Below, one piece after another: positions 1 through 11,760 of a stretch of DNA of 64,000 bases. A program made the translations under genes and the position numbers. The stretch comes from Favolaschia claudopus (Eukaryota; Basidiomycota; Agaricomycetes; Agaricales; Mycenaceae). The notes beneath the pieces are model-generated. The model had not been told where the DNA came from and made no database searches. It was given only the letters and a program-made list of their open reading frames with translations. The DNA lies in NCBI GenBank assembly GCA_037176885.1, contig JAWWNJ010000029.1, positions 868,001-932,000 on the forward strand, written 5' to 3'. Each line of letters opens with the position of its first letter. Position 1 is the first letter of the stretch.

Positions 1-1
1 T

Positions 2-766
2 AACTACTGGGACCTTCGGACCGTTTATCCCAGTATACCGACAACGAAGCTAACGACATTGGAACTGCATGGCACCCCTCCCGCTTGGCTAGGACCTCTG
101 TTTTACGCCAATCTGCAGACCCTCAGCTTGAACACCATGTCGAAAACGTTGGACTGGCCAGCGTTCAGAACCGCGCTAGCGTCGATTGTCGAGTTAAAAT
201 CTCTGACCCTTTGCAACGTACGATGCACCCCACACGCGGACGCTAAATTTCTGGCACTGCGATCCTTGCGAGAGTTCTATTTCCTGTTCTCCCTCACCGA
301 CCACATCGCCCTCATCAGGCTCATCCACATGCCAAAACTCAGCACGCTCACCCTCCGTGGGAGTACACATGCTCCGTGGTCAACAGTGTGTGCGGCCCTC
401 GAACCCTTGAAGACCAGAGCTCGGGAAATCAGATTATCCGCCACGTCATACAGTCGTACCATTGCAAGTTTCCTGGCCGGTGCATCGAGTTTGCGATGCC
501 TCAACCTCACGGCATGCAGCGCTTCTTTCACCCGGGCTTTAGTGCATGCTGTCTGTGAAGAGCAGAAACTTCTCAGCATCGAAAAGTGGCTGTTTCCGTC
601 CCACAGTTCGGAGCAGGACGTGCGTACAGCTCTGCGCGTCACGCAAGGCGATTCGGTGGTATTCTGCGTATGGGATGCGCCAGGTCCTTTTCGCTGGGTG
701 CGATGGCAGCAGGCTGAGGATGGTTTCGACTTTCAGTTGGTTGTGGACCCGCTTAACAAGGACTAG
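2..766 (+). CDS. F-box/LRR-type protein, 3' part (5' end outside window)
   Basis: The frame is open from base 2, so the gene enters from the left and only its C-terminal ~250 residues are present. The protein has irregular leucine-rich repeats (short LxxLxL stretches such as LQTLSLN, LKSLTLCN, LSTLTLRG, LRCLNLTAC), as in the C-terminal halves of Agaricomycete F-box/LRR proteins, which usually act as substrate receptors of SCF ubiquitin ligases. No F-box is visible because the N-terminus is missing. The stop lies about 70 bases from the stop of the convergent Helitron gene. It could be a host gene beside the Helitron or a fragment carried by it. Confidence 0.55.
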   Translation, partial: NYWDLRTVYPSIPTTKLTTLELHGTPPAWLGPLFYANLQTLSLNTMSKTLDWPAFRTALASIVELKSLTLCNVRCTPHADAKFLALRSLREFYFLFSLTDHIALIRLIHMPKLSTLTLRGSTHAPWSTVCAALEPLKTRAREIRLSATSYSRTIASFLAGASSLRCLNLTACSASFTRALVHAVCEEQKLLSIEKWLFPSHSSEQDVRTALRVTQGDSVVFCVWDAPGPFRWVRWQQAEDGFDFQLVVDPLNKD

Positions 767-836
767 ACATTGCACCTGTAAATAATACAGATGCTAAAAT
801 AAAACACACGCTGTGTCTGAGGCCAACGGCGGTGAC

Positions 837-3800
837 CTAGTACTTCTCAAACTCGTCCGTTTCCATCTGACCATCGCCGTTGCGTTGCTCCCAAGCCTTT
901 GTTGTTGCTGTGTCCAGTTCTTCAAGCCGCTGAAACTCCGCTCGAAATTCTTCGCCTAATCGGTTTGTCATGGTAGTCGGTTTGAAGGGCCGCAATACAG
1001 CAAACGATTGCAGAGATGTTGCGCGAGAGAGCATAACGTATACACTTTGAAGAGAAAAACACCCGTTTAGATCTAAAATAGCTTTCTTTAAACTTCGTCC
1101 CTGCGACTTGTAGTCCGTGTAAGCGTACGACGGAAGAAGAGGTAGCTGAACTCGAGAAATAGAGAATTGTTGCCCCGTGTCCGAAACGTACTTGAAAGAC
1201 ACACTTTCCGGCACTAAGCAAACTGTTGACGAGGTTTCGATTTCTCCTTGTTTCCGTTTCAACTCGATGTTGACGCAATCGGCATACCTTCTACCTCGTT
1301 CGTCGACGGAATAGTATATTTTCTTCAAAATTCCCTCCGCCCCGTTCACCACGCCAACCGACAGCGCAATGTTTTCCATCACCATCACCTTCATCCCCAC
1401 CGCGAGAGGCAGTCGTCCAATCGAATCCTTTGTCAAGCTGCTGTGAATCATCCACGCACGCTTCTTTAACTCCTCGTTGAGAGGTTTCGATTTGTGCGAG
1501 TCCCTGGAGTAGTAGTCGTGAACTGCAGTGCGATGGTCGTTCCCGTGTTGCTGGGTCAACTCACGATTTAACAGGTCTCGAACGACCTTTGTAGAACAAA
1601 CAATCGGGGCGTCCGCAAAACCGCGCTGTTCCTCAGGCGTAAGAAACAACATCTGACGAGTCTTCACTGTGTCGTAGTCCGACCGTTGGTAATTTTGTCC
1701 ATCTCCCCGCTGTGATTTGGTCATCGGCGAGCGTCCGTCCCAAGCTTCCCCAAGTCTTACCCGAGACAGTAAATTGATGTAGCGAGGATCGTTCGCAGCT
1801 CGGAAATTTTTTCTCAATATAACAACCTTCGTGAATTCTCGCCACAGCCACGCACCATACAACGCTTCAACGCCGGCGCATGTTTCACGCGTCTGAGCGG
1901 ACACAGACCGTACCAGTTGATGAGCGAACAGTGACCGCGCTCGAACAGGTCGCAGCTGACCCATGTCGCCCAAGACGACGACGTTAACTCGACCGAACAT
2001 ATTGTCCGTACCCTTTGTCTCCATCGCTTTCCCTTCGTTCAGACGTGCACTAATCTGCGCGAATAAATCCGCCGAGACCATAGATATTTCATCGATGATA
2101 AGGTAACGCACGTCATGCCACAGAGCCGCCAAATCTGGGGTTTTAGAACCGACTGGTTCGTCCTTTTTTTTGGGCAAGAATGTGAGGGCGTGAATCGTGT
2201 ACCCGTCGATTAAGACTGCTGCACAACCCGTGGGGGCACTGAGCATCATGGAATGGGACACTCCACACCGTCGAAAGAACTGCACCAATGCCTTAATTAC
2301 ATGACTTTTGCCGGCTCCCCCAACGCCCGCCACATACAGCAACAGCTGCTGTTCCGATCCAGATATAAAGTGTTCTGCCACTATGCGCACTGCCCTCTCT
2401 TGTTCGTCGTTGCCCCGAATGTTCATCTCCGTGAGAACATCTTCGAGGCACTTTTCGACCGTGTCCTCATTCAAATCGTGATTTCGCTCGAAGATGGTGT
2501 CTGATATGAATTGCAACTTCGAAACAGAGGTCGCTGCGTCGGCAGGTTGAGTGTCCTGCGTTCTCTTGAAGCGTTTCGCTGGTTTTTCCGGACCTATCGG
2601 ATCCGCAGCGGGCCTCTTGTTCTTACCCAGTAACTTCAACGAGTCCCACTCTTTTTTAAAACGGGCACGCTCATCATCTGTTGTAAGTACCACATTTGCA
2701 CAGTCACTGATTGTCTCTGTAGGTTTCCCGCGCGCCTTCCACAGCGAAAGCCCTGCAAGTACACGAAGAATGTCTTGTTCAGCCTCCGGTGTCCGATTGA
2801 TTGCAGCACCCGACTCGTCCTCAGGTTCAACGTCTTCCTCGTCCAAACTACCGTCCAGTGCCGCGTCTCTTTCCATTGCAGTCCACAAACTTTCCGTGTC
2901 AGGTGGCGCAGTGTCCCGACCAGGAAGGAGTGGCCTCGCCTTCCCTTGCTTTCGCAGCACTTCGTGTGAATCCTTTGCGTCCTTGCACTCGTTTTCCACG
3001 TTCATGTTCTTCATAGTTCGCAGTTCTGCAGGTCCGAACGAGCATTTGTCGAAAGCAGTCTGCCATGTCTCGTCTGCGTCTTTCAAGTCGGTCAACGACC
3101 GCCATGGCTTGAACAAGATGAGCATAGCCCTACACCATCGTTCGCGCTCGCCTGCCCCACGATCCGGTCTAGGAATTTTGTCGCCGAGTAGTACGTTGAC
3201 GACGGGTATAGTACGTACGCGACTGAGGTGAGTGGCGTGTTGGCTATGACTAGATAGATACTGTCCGCGAGCTTCTGCTTTGCGGCCTCTAATTTTTCCA
3301 GCTCCTTCGGGCCGCTCCGTCCTATCCGCGCGGCGGTCCTCACTGGTTTGCGAAATTTTCATGACATTCTCCTCGTGATCCCACAGAGACATAGAAAAAA
3401 AGGGTTCTTCTGAACTGCGTTTTGGGTAGTCCTCTATGGCAGACGCTAAGGAGACGTAGTTATCATTGACAATGACGGTGATCTGCTCCGACCCTGCAGC
3501 GGCCTCCGTTTCTTCGTCTTCTTCCTCGCCGCCAGTCAGTTCAACGGGATTAACAACAGTGGTGCCCATTGCATCCTTCTCGAGCTTAGAAATAAACCGA
3601 TCATATTCACCCCATCGAAGAACTTTGAAAGTATGGCTGGTGTAGCAATCTCCGCCCCCTACAAGATAGCTCATCACCTGTTGGTGCGACATTTCTTGCT
3701 TAGACATTAGTGACATGATTGTTTTCGTGAAAAGACTGCGGTTCACTTCGGAACGGATGTGGCTGGCGGAGAACTGTGGGTCGAACTTTTCATTATTCCG

Positions 3801-5109
3801 CTTAATCGCGTATTCTAGTGCGGACAGTCCGACATGAGTAGACAGAGTGCCTTTCGTGATGTAGTCTGTAATGTAATAAACCAGTGCTTTCGCCGCTTCG
3901 CCTGAGCCTATGTACTTGATATCCATGTTACACCTGAGCAAGAATATTACAAGGTCGTTGTAATTGTTGATACGAGGATGCAGTCTTTTCAACACAATGG
4001 ATTCCGTTTCTGGATCCAGTTTAGTCAGCGGGTTCGTCTTCCCATCTACTCTCATTCGACAGCTTTCATCAGTCCTGGGCTCACCGTTCTTAAGATGTTT
4101 CCAGCACGTCTCCGTGTGATCGTGCCAGTTAGATAGAATAACAAGATCCTCCACGGTTTCTCGAAAATGCTTTGCGAACTCTTCGTCTCCCATGTCCTTC
4201 ACGTTTGGCCCTTTTGTTAGCCGCGGATCGGGTTTCTCTTCAAGAATGTTAGGTGCTTTCAACGGGCCGTCGGGTTCTTCGACGACCTCGGTTGTGCTCG
4301 GAAGCTGGCACCGTATGATCGATTCTAACCAAGAGAATACCCGACTCTGAAAAGCAGGAGACTCTTTCATTTTGTCTCTTAATTCCTGTGGAGAAGGGTT
4401 TCCTTCAATCCAGACGAGCATGTGACAGTGGAGAGTGCCTCTGCCCTGTGCCTCTACCATTCCATAATACCCGCTGCAACGACCGAACAGTCCTGTTTCT
4501 CTTGTGGTCACGGACGAGTTGTACTTCAATACGATCCGAACAAAGGCTTGAATGACTTGGTCAAAAAACTGTGCAGCCGTAGCTGGATTCTGAGCCACAA
4601 ACATTTTTCTGGCCGTCGCAGTCATTGACGCCCAATCTTCGGGAAGTACCCCTCCCATCGCCCCGAGAAGTGGATCACAGATATCGGCTGGATTGATCGT
4701 CAAAACAACGCGGGGGTTGACATCTTTTTCATCATGGCTCTGATTTCATTCCTGCGACACTGTTTATAACCCGAACTTCCTTTCAAGTCTTTAGCCATAA
4801 CTTTCAGCCTGTTGAGTGTTCTGATCGCCTTTTTTTCGTCGTTGTTGGAAGGCTTGGCGTTAGGGTCGATATCCCATTTCTTCATCAAGTCCGAGAGCAA
4901 AGGAGCCATTTGCTCCACATCCCTCACAATTGAAGACTGCAGGGACGCGTTGGTGCGGAAGGCTACGTGTTTGTTGACCTCTGCCTTTTGAATAATATTC
5001 CAACACACATAAGCGAAAACGGGATCGCGTTGGAACGACCGATCACTCTGCAACAGGAGGTTGCGCACTTGTCGCTCGAACGTGATGTGTTGCAGCTCCG
5101 TCCTGTTAG
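837..5109 (-). pseudogene. Helitron Rep-helicase, C-terminal part (HUH Rep + PIF1 helicase), frameshifted
   Basis: After the insertion point the protein resumes and then breaks at an A-run (4724-4729): a 123-codon frame ends at 4700 and a 1288-codon frame continues to 837. The long part holds the Rep two-His motif (LHCHMLVW), the Rep tyrosine region (YYITDYITKG), a PIF1 Walker A (GVGGAGKS), a Walker B (LIIDEISM) and the C-terminal helicase motif YVMLSRATS. It would nick, unwind and copy the element strand in the nucleus. With a one-base frameshift and a 12.9-kb insertion this copy cannot make a full protein. The frameshift could also be a sequencing error in a homopolymer. Confidence 0.9.
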
Positions 5110-5117
5110 GTTCGTGG
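5110..5117. repeat. 8-bp target-site duplication, left copy
   Basis: GTTCGTGG lies directly outside the left terminal inverted repeat and again directly outside the right one at 17976. An 8-bp duplication is what is known for Zisupton-type members of the KDZ superfamily. One more matching G at the edge makes a 9-bp reading possible. Confidence 0.9.
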
Positions 5118-5781
5118 CACCTGTATTACCCACCACAATACTGAAAGTACAGCAGATAAACATTTCTCATCATAGGCTGCAAGTCCAGAGGCGTGGCCTG
5201 CCACCATTTTGGTGCCATACCTGCCATGGAGGGGCTGCCACGGCGGTGTCCTGGGGTGCTTTTGGTAGCCACACCTGCCATATATAGTAACTGTAGTCAC
5301 ATTTAGGGTTGTATTCATCCACCTCTGCCACCATATTGTTTTGGACGCAAAAAATGTGCCATTCCTGCCACAATACTGTTTTGTAGTGAAATTTCGGCTT
5401 GAATGCGTCCACCTCTGCCACCATATTTTTGTGGGGTAGAAAGTGGTGCCATTCCTGCCACGTATTTGTTTTGTAGTGGAATATGGGGCTGAAGCCATCC
5501 ACCTCTGCCACGGAAACATTTTTAGGGTGGATGGGGGGCTTCAGTGTGCCATCCCTGCCACGTAAGTGGAAGTGGGTGGCGACCCTCAGAAAACCCTCCT
5601 GCCACTGTTGCCACTTCCTAAAAAGGAAGGTATGGGCCTTGCTCTGAGGTGTCCTGTGCCATCCCTGCCACACAACTCAGAGTGGGTGGCGACCCTCAGA
5701 AGACCCTCCTGCCACCGTTGCCACTTCCTAAAAAGGAAGGTGTGGGCCTTGCTCTGAGGTGTCCCGTGCCACCCCTGCCAC
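5118..5781. repeat. Left terminal inverted repeat of element 1
   Basis: It is the reverse complement of 17312-17975 with no gap. Translations of both arms are identical in several frames, so the arms are probably identical at the base level. The outer ~400 bases carry paired TGCCAC/TGCCAT words about every 60 bases, and the inner part begins a 110-bp tandem repeat. The ORFs in it are by-products of the repeated motif, not genes. Confidence 0.95.
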
Positions 5782-6010
5782 ACAATTCAGAGTGGGTGGT
5801 GACCCTCACAAGACCGTTCTGCCACCGTTGCCACTTCCTAAAAAGGAAGGTGTGGGCCTTGCTCAGAGGTGTCCCGTGCCATCTCTGCCACACAATTCAG
5901 AGTGGGTGGTGACCTTCGCAAGAGCCTCCTGCCACCGTTGCCACCTCATTTTTAGGAAGGTCTGGGCCTTCCTCAGAGGTGTCCTGTGCCATCCCTGCCA
6001 CACAATTCAA
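5571..6010. repeat. Four tandem 110-bp subterminal repeats
   Basis: Units start at 5571, 5681, 5791 and 5901 (AGTGGGTGGCGACC-like). Each holds TGCCACYGTTGCCAC, a palindrome CTTCCTAAAAAGGAAG and TGCCAYCCCTGCCAC; the fourth unit is diverged at the palindrome. Subterminal arrays of short words are typical transposase-binding regions in large DNA transposons. That role is inferred. Confidence 0.85.
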
Positions 6011-6065
6011 AGTGGGGGTGGCACCCAAGTTAACGATGCCATCCCTGCCATAGTTACTTTTCATA

Positions 6066-9000
6066 CTATTCTACTTCCTTATCCTCATTAGAGATAAGAG
6101 CTGTAATCCCGTCGATTATTGCTGCGATCCCCTCCCCCTCCACCTCCTCGACCTCGTCCTCCCCATCACTGTCATCCTCCCATTCTTCTCCCCCCCTCTC
6201 GACGTCCTCCACGGTCATCTCCTGGTCCGCAACCTCGGGCGGCGCAGGCGCCGGTGTGAGACGAGTGCAGGGCAGAAGGCTCCCTGTAAAGCCCTCTCCC
6301 AAGTCCTTTGCCATCTGGTTCAGGCGGTCGACGTGCGCGTCGTCAAACCTTGCTCGCTGCCACCGATACCTGCTGATAAAGAACGCCAGCACCGCGTCGG
6401 AAGCACTGACCTCCGCCTCCTTCTTCAAAAGAAACTCCCTCTCATCCCTCATCCACGTTATCAACCGCTTGATCTCCACATTCAGTCGAACTATCTCCTC
6501 CTTTGCCCGCTTGAGCTTGAAGTAACGGTCAAGAAGAACACGGGCAGCCGGGGTAGCCCATGCTCTCGCCTCAACGTGCCGTTCCACATCACGGATGATG
6601 TCAAACTCTGCCAGAAATCCCAGATCGACAACCTCCGACCAGTTGAGGTGCCGCCGAGGAGGGTCCATGGCGTCAGCCGCAGTGTTATAGCGCGTGATTG
6701 CATTTTGAATCGCCTTGGACCGGACTTGCAGGGCCTTCGCAATGTGAGTCCGGAGTTTGTAAGCTGCCACGGTTGCCACCAACTCAATAAAAAACAGAGG
6801 AACACATTTAATGCTTACCAAGTCCACGCTCTCCAACTTTAGCAAACTCGAAGATACGTTGGAGTACCAATTTCTCGAGGAGGTCAACCGCACGGCGGTA
6901 GCGGCGGTTCGCAACAAGCTCTGCTGCTGCTTCCCACTCTGGACAACCCTGGGTCCACGACTCCTCAATGTTGAGTCGGCGTTCTGTTTGTTGCACCAGC
7001 TTCAAGGCCTTGTCGTAGTTCTCGCGTGCATGTCGCTTAGCAACCCCATTGAAGGTAGAGTCCTCTACAAAGACCTCTTCAAACCGCTCACTATTGAGTG
7101 GCAAAGATGGATGGCATGGCAGGGGTGGCACGGTTCCGAAAAAACCCTTAGAGTCTACACCATAACAAAACAGCAGAGGTCACTCACAGCCTGGCATCAA
7201 GGTTAACGAGCTGCTGGTAGTACTCCATCTGCTCTGTCTCTTCCTCTGGCTCTTGGGCTAAGGATTGAAGGTACTCCTTTTCCTCTTGCAGCCTCCCCTC
7301 AACCATCGCAGGCGTCAGTCCTGCGTCACGGATCACCTGCATTACCGCAGACTCCGTCGCCAAGATCTCCAACGCTTGCTTGTAATTGTTGACCAAAAAT
7401 GTGCCTGGACAACTCTAAGTACTTGAAGCTCGTCAAGTTTAGCACTCACTGAGATTAGCGTAGCTTTCGTAGGTATCGAGGTGAGCCAAGTATGTGCGAA
7501 AGGCTCGCCTTCTGTGCATTACTGAGGCATACCGAGTGCACCTCGCCAGTCCGTTGGTTTGTGCGAATTTCCGTTCACAGCCCTCCAAGTCCTCCAGCCC
7601 CAAGCCCTCGACATAAGTGGAGAGGTGGTCCAGCTGGCATTTACGATTATGAGCGTGACCGTGGAAAGCCCCCACCAGCATCGTCAACCCATTCTCCTCC
7701 GCAAGAGGGCCCAGTGGAGAATTCCGGATAGTTTTCTTGATCTCGCACCCACAATCATAGCCGCCGCCGATCTTCTTCTTCCTCGGGAACTTCGTAATAA
7801 TTTCGTGGGTAATGGCCAGGGGATACTTGGCCCTAGCAAAGCGTCAGCGTGTTCCAAACTGCCACCATTGCCACCCCTGCCACCACTTACAACTCGCCAC
7901 TCTTCACCATGTCAGCGCCTTTGAAAGTGAACCCATGCCGGCAGAGTGCCAGAAAGATACCCGTCTCGTCAAACACCCCCCAACTTTTGGCCGTGTAGTC
8001 TTCCGACATATTCTTCCATCGCTCTTTGCACTCACTCTCGCCTGGTGGCAACTCTGAAACTGGAATTCGCTGCCACCTCGTTAGCTGCAGCTGCCACGAC
8101 TGCCACGGCTGCCACGTACTCGTGCTTTCATCTCCTCCGCAACCCTCTCTTTCGTCCACCTATCCACCTCCTCACGGGTCAAAAAATAGTCTCCACCTGC
8201 GGTGGCCGCTCGAGGATCGGCCCGCTCCCTAGTCCCACGGATAGCAACCCCGTCTTGGTCAAACTGCCCTGCGGCCTTCTTAGCAACCCGCCGCGCTGAA
8301 TTGTTGCCATCCTCGGTGAAGAACATTGAAAAGCGCATATCTGGCTCCCCCTCCAAATCATAGGTGCACGTCGGGCAGCAGTTCTGCATCCGCCAGTCCG
8401 GGGAGCCCCGGCCGAGCGCTTGCTTCACCCTCATCTCCACCACGTCCAGAATCTCATGGTACAGGTCCAAGCACACAGTAAAGCCGTGCGTGCTTGACGG
8501 TTTGAACATGCGCTGGTCAAGGTCGGCCAGGGATCTAACCCAGGCTTGGATTCCGAGTTGAGGGCAGCGAAGTTGTACAAGGCGGTACATTTCCAAAGCT
8601 CGAATTGTTACTGCCGTTTTGGGGCGCGACGGACTCGAGGGGATCAAGCCCTGAGACACAATCGAGGTTACCAGGTGGTCGTCATCAGCATACCAGGCTA
8701 CATTGGCTTCATAATGACCTGAACACGTTGTGTGAGAGAGGCGTGGCAGGCGTGGCAGCCGCACTGTGGCACCCGTGGCAGCTGCCAAAGGGGAAACAAG
8801 ACCACTCACTGAAGAGGTCCAACACCTGTAGCCTATGATATCCCTTCACCTCTCTCTCAGGATCCACCTGCGGCGGCCCCTCCAACAAATTCTCATGGTG
8901 GGACTCCAACACCATGTAGGCCTCCACCATATCCGGCATCTTCGCTCGGAAAGCAAGAACGAGCTTTTTAATACGGTCTGTGCGGTCCCTTTTGTCGGTT

Positions 9001-9471
9001 CCCTTTCTGTAAGGAAGCATTGCAGACATCAACAGAGAGAGAAAGGGACCACAAGACTGGGAAAACCTTTTTTTAGCACGAAAGGCTTCCCTTATTGCTG
9101 ACTCCAGGTCATGTAGCTCACCACCGACGTTGCTGATTGGAGCAGGTTGATGACCCTCTGCCATATCCTCCCAGTCCTGTACGTTGTCCTCCACCTCCAC
9201 GGGCAGGTCGTCAGGGATGTCGCGTCGTCGGCTGCTCTCCGCAGCCTCTTCTAAACAGAGGTTAAGGTCATTGTGCTTGGAGCGCAAAGGCACATTGCAA
9301 CGCACCATGAGCCCGCGCTGCATTGATGGCTTCTACAGCCTCCCGTGCTGCCCTTTTATCCGCTGCAGTGAGTGTTTGTAACCTCCCATCACCGCGCCCC
9401 TCCCTCACAGGCCGCTGGAAGACTGCCTTGTGCGATTTGTGAGATTGTCGTCTACGGCCCTCCTTGGGCAT
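6066..9471 (-). CDS. KDZ transposase, CxC1 type (element 1)
   Basis: DDE-class transposase in seven exons: 9471-8810, 8718-8120, 8069-7891, 7832-7450, 7404-7188, 7090-6819, 6763-6066. From the ATG at 9323 the exons sum to 954 codons in phase. Visible in order: a CPTC cysteine cluster; DGNNSARR with the likely first catalytic Asp; KSWGVFDETGIFLALCRHG; GYDCGC with the second Asp; HGHAHNRKCQ; GLEDLEGCER with the likely catalytic Glu; and a C-terminal helical region with an acidic tail. Family members normally begin further upstream. The matching residues are present up to 9471, but in another frame from about 9312, so a one-base frameshift is suspected. Several introns end in GTGGCAG, part of the element-wide motif. 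Confidence 0.9.
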
Positions 9472-9685
9472 GAGATGGTGCCAGCAAACAGGTCGTACGG
9501 CATGCCGGAACCCGGCCAATTTCACAATTGGAGCTGCCACCACTGCCATCAGCATTGCGGCAGCAGGACTTGGTAAATTTTGAGGTCTGCCACCATTGCC
9601 ACAGAATATAGCTGGCTTTTTTGAGGCTGCCACATCTGCCACGACATACAACCTGATATCGGAGTAGAAAACAGCATACATAATA

Positions 9686-10584
9686 CTACTTTGAGACCCA
9701 TTGGCTGGTGTCTGAGTCCCAGCCAAACCCCTCAGGCTGCTCAAACACATCAATCTCCCGGGCCTTGCCCTTTCCGCCACTACTGCCACCATTGCCACCG
9801 GGGACAGAACGCCGAAGACGCAAAGCTCGGAGTGCGTTCTCCAGAGCTGGAATGAGGGCCTCCGCCTCTTCTTCGTCCTCCGAAGGCGATGCAGCCTCAA
9901 GACTTTGCAGCGCCTGCCGCACTGCAACCAAAGCCCTTGCCTCCGGAATCGAGCTCCCACGGGCGATATGGGAGGCGACCAGGAGGTCATCCGCAGGGGT
10001 AAGGAGTGTACCCATCCGGGCAAAGTCCTCAGTCGCCTCCCGGTAGCTGTCGCGCACTTCTCCGCTCCCCTGCACAACAAAACGCCCCTTGGGGCTTGAG
10101 ACCCGCGGCGCGAGCCTCGGACCCGTGATTTTGGGCTTGCGGGGGTTGGGTGGAGGGGTCGAAGGGCGAGAGGAAGGAGGGCTGCTGCTGGGCGTTGAGG
10201 GGCGGGAGGAAGGAGGGCTGTCGCTGAAGGCAGGGTGGTCGTGCTCCCCCGCCTCGCAGCAACGATTCCAGGTCGAGACCGCCTGCGACCACGTATACAT
10301 CCGGGATGCCCACGGACCCTTGTATTGCCTTGAGGCTTGCTCAGCGCTGGCCCTAGTATACATATCAGTTAAAGACGGCTCTCAATGAACGAAAATAAAA
10401 CACAAAAGACGACGAGGATGGGAAAGGGTACACAAAAAAGGGACTCAAGAACGCACCACGACGAATAAGCTCCCCTGAGCGCTCCTGCCTCTGGACAGGT
10501 GATCAGGTAAATCACCTGCGCGGTGTCGAACGTCACCCCGTCTTCAAAATGGAGGGGAATTCTGCAGTGTCGCGCATTCGGCAT
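9686..10584 (-). CDS. Small cargo protein, possible RNase H1 N-terminal-like domain (element 1)
   Basis: Two exons: ATG at 10584, an intron running from GTGCGT to TACTAG (ending near 10356), then an exon to the stop at 9686. Spliced, the N-terminal ~75 residues contain YLIT..GAYSSW..A..QYKGPW followed by MYTWSQAV and GEHDHP. This pattern (hydrophobic strand, G-x-Y-x-S-W, then a Y-T-x-x-x-A-V turn) resembles the RNase H1 N-terminal / caulimovirus-viroplasmin fold, which binds RNA:DNA hybrids or dsRNA in known members. A Ser/Pro-rich linker and a helical acidic stretch follow. Function unknown; the domain call is tentative. It lies just upstream of the transposase on the same strand. Confidence 0.55.
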
Positions 10585-10742
10585 GGTGGAGAGAAAGCGA
10601 GGTCACACCGACACGTGGCATCACATGTGACTGTACAGTCACACCTGCCACCTTTGCCACGGCGAACATTCCCAAAATCTTGGGTTATTAAGGCCGTGCC
10701 ACCGCTGCCACCCAACAAAAATCAGACGAAAATGCATTCATT

Positions 10743-11190
10743 CTATCTACGACCCGGTGTTGAGCCCCTCAACCGCCTTCGCCAAGTCCCATTCAATAAT
10801 ACGGCGCCGCCGTTCCTTCCGCGCCTTCCCACCCTCTCATCTAAGTCCTTGATAGTTTTTTCGAGACGCATGCCCCGCTTCCCTGCTGCAAGCTGGTCTC
10901 GGCACCGCTCGTGATAGATTTTCTGCGCTGCCTTGGCTTTGGCACGATAGCTGCTGGCCCCCTCCGCTGTGCTTAACTGACGTTCTCGGTAGCTATGTGC
11001 AATGTTAGATACAAATTCCATCAAAATTGTGGACGCTGCACTTAGCTGCCCGTATCCGACTCTTTTCAGCTAGTTTCGCCTTGTTCCTACGCGGGGTGAG
11101 TTACTATCTATCCTAATAGTCTACAGCCACGTACTTTTCGCGGTAGCGGGAGCATGCCAGCCGTCTGACCTCAGCAGACTGTGATGGCAT
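10743..11190 (-). CDS. Basic YREKN-type protein (element 1)
   Basis: Start ATG at 11190 with two short introns (GTACGT..CGTAG, then GTGCAG..CATAG). The spliced ~120-residue protein runs RYREKNKAKLAEKSRIR, AANYRERQ, SYRAKAKAAQKIYHERCRD and KRGMRLE, a long basic helix with repeated Y-R-x-K/A blocks. Such proteins are common and functionally uncharacterised in Agaricomycetes; the charge pattern suggests nucleic-acid binding. Elements 2 and 3 carry basic proteins with a related RMRR helix at 43595-44143 and 63500-63990, so it looks like shared cargo. Exon choice rests on frame and splice signals only. Confidence 0.6.
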
Positions 11191-11760
11191 GAGGGTCCTG
11201 GCTGTCCTCGCAAGCTGATTTTTGGAGCTCAAGGGCTGCTATACAGGTCGTAGAAGCACTCCCTGTAGACTCTTGAGCAAATGAGTTGAAGTAGTTGGTG
11301 GGTGGAGACAAGTGGTTGGTGGTCGAAGTCAAGATGGTGGGGTATGCACAGACAAATAAGCCACAAATCAGGAAATCTGGGCACCGTCAACTCACTCCGA
11401 CTCCCTCTATCTAAATCCACAAAAATATTCAGGAGGCATTCTTAGATACAGGTCTCGGCATACCCTGAGTTTCAAAGCCCAAAACATTTTTTGAGCATTT
11501 TTTCCGATTTTCCTTGGGTGGAGTGATGGGCTGAGTACGCGACCCCTCGGGCTGAGTACGCGATCCTCATTTGCTTTCGTCTCGAGTCACACTGTGGCAT
11601 GTGTGGCAAACTGCAAAAATTGGGCAACAAATCTCGTGGCAGGGGTGGCATTTCATTCAAGCGACGCAGTTACAAGATGTAGGTACAAGACGTAGATGCA
11701 GGGGGCTACCAAATACAAGAGGGGAGTACAAAATGTGAATAAATCTTAATAAAAGTCAGT
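11191..11760. other. Non-coding spacer in element 1
   Basis: No convincing gene. It contains a short direct repeat (GGGCTGAGTACGCGA near 11528 and 11549) and two paired GTGGCA words near 11595 and 11637. The long minus-strand frames have no coding character. Confidence 0.5.

Noticed and set aside
769..836. Helitron 3' terminus between the LRR gene and the helicase stop
   Set aside because: Only a weak 5-bp stem (ACACA/TGTGT) is present and no convincing CTRR end at the right spacing.
5106..5912. Several open frames of 60-170 codons in the left inverted repeat, mirrored at 17235-18056
   Set aside because: They exist because 110-bp and ~60-bp motif repeats keep frames open in both directions; no start context, no intron signals and no conserved protein.
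5571..6010. CRISPR-like reading of the regularly spaced 110-bp repeats
   Set aside because: Units are contiguous, with no unique spacers, and the organism is a eukaryote.
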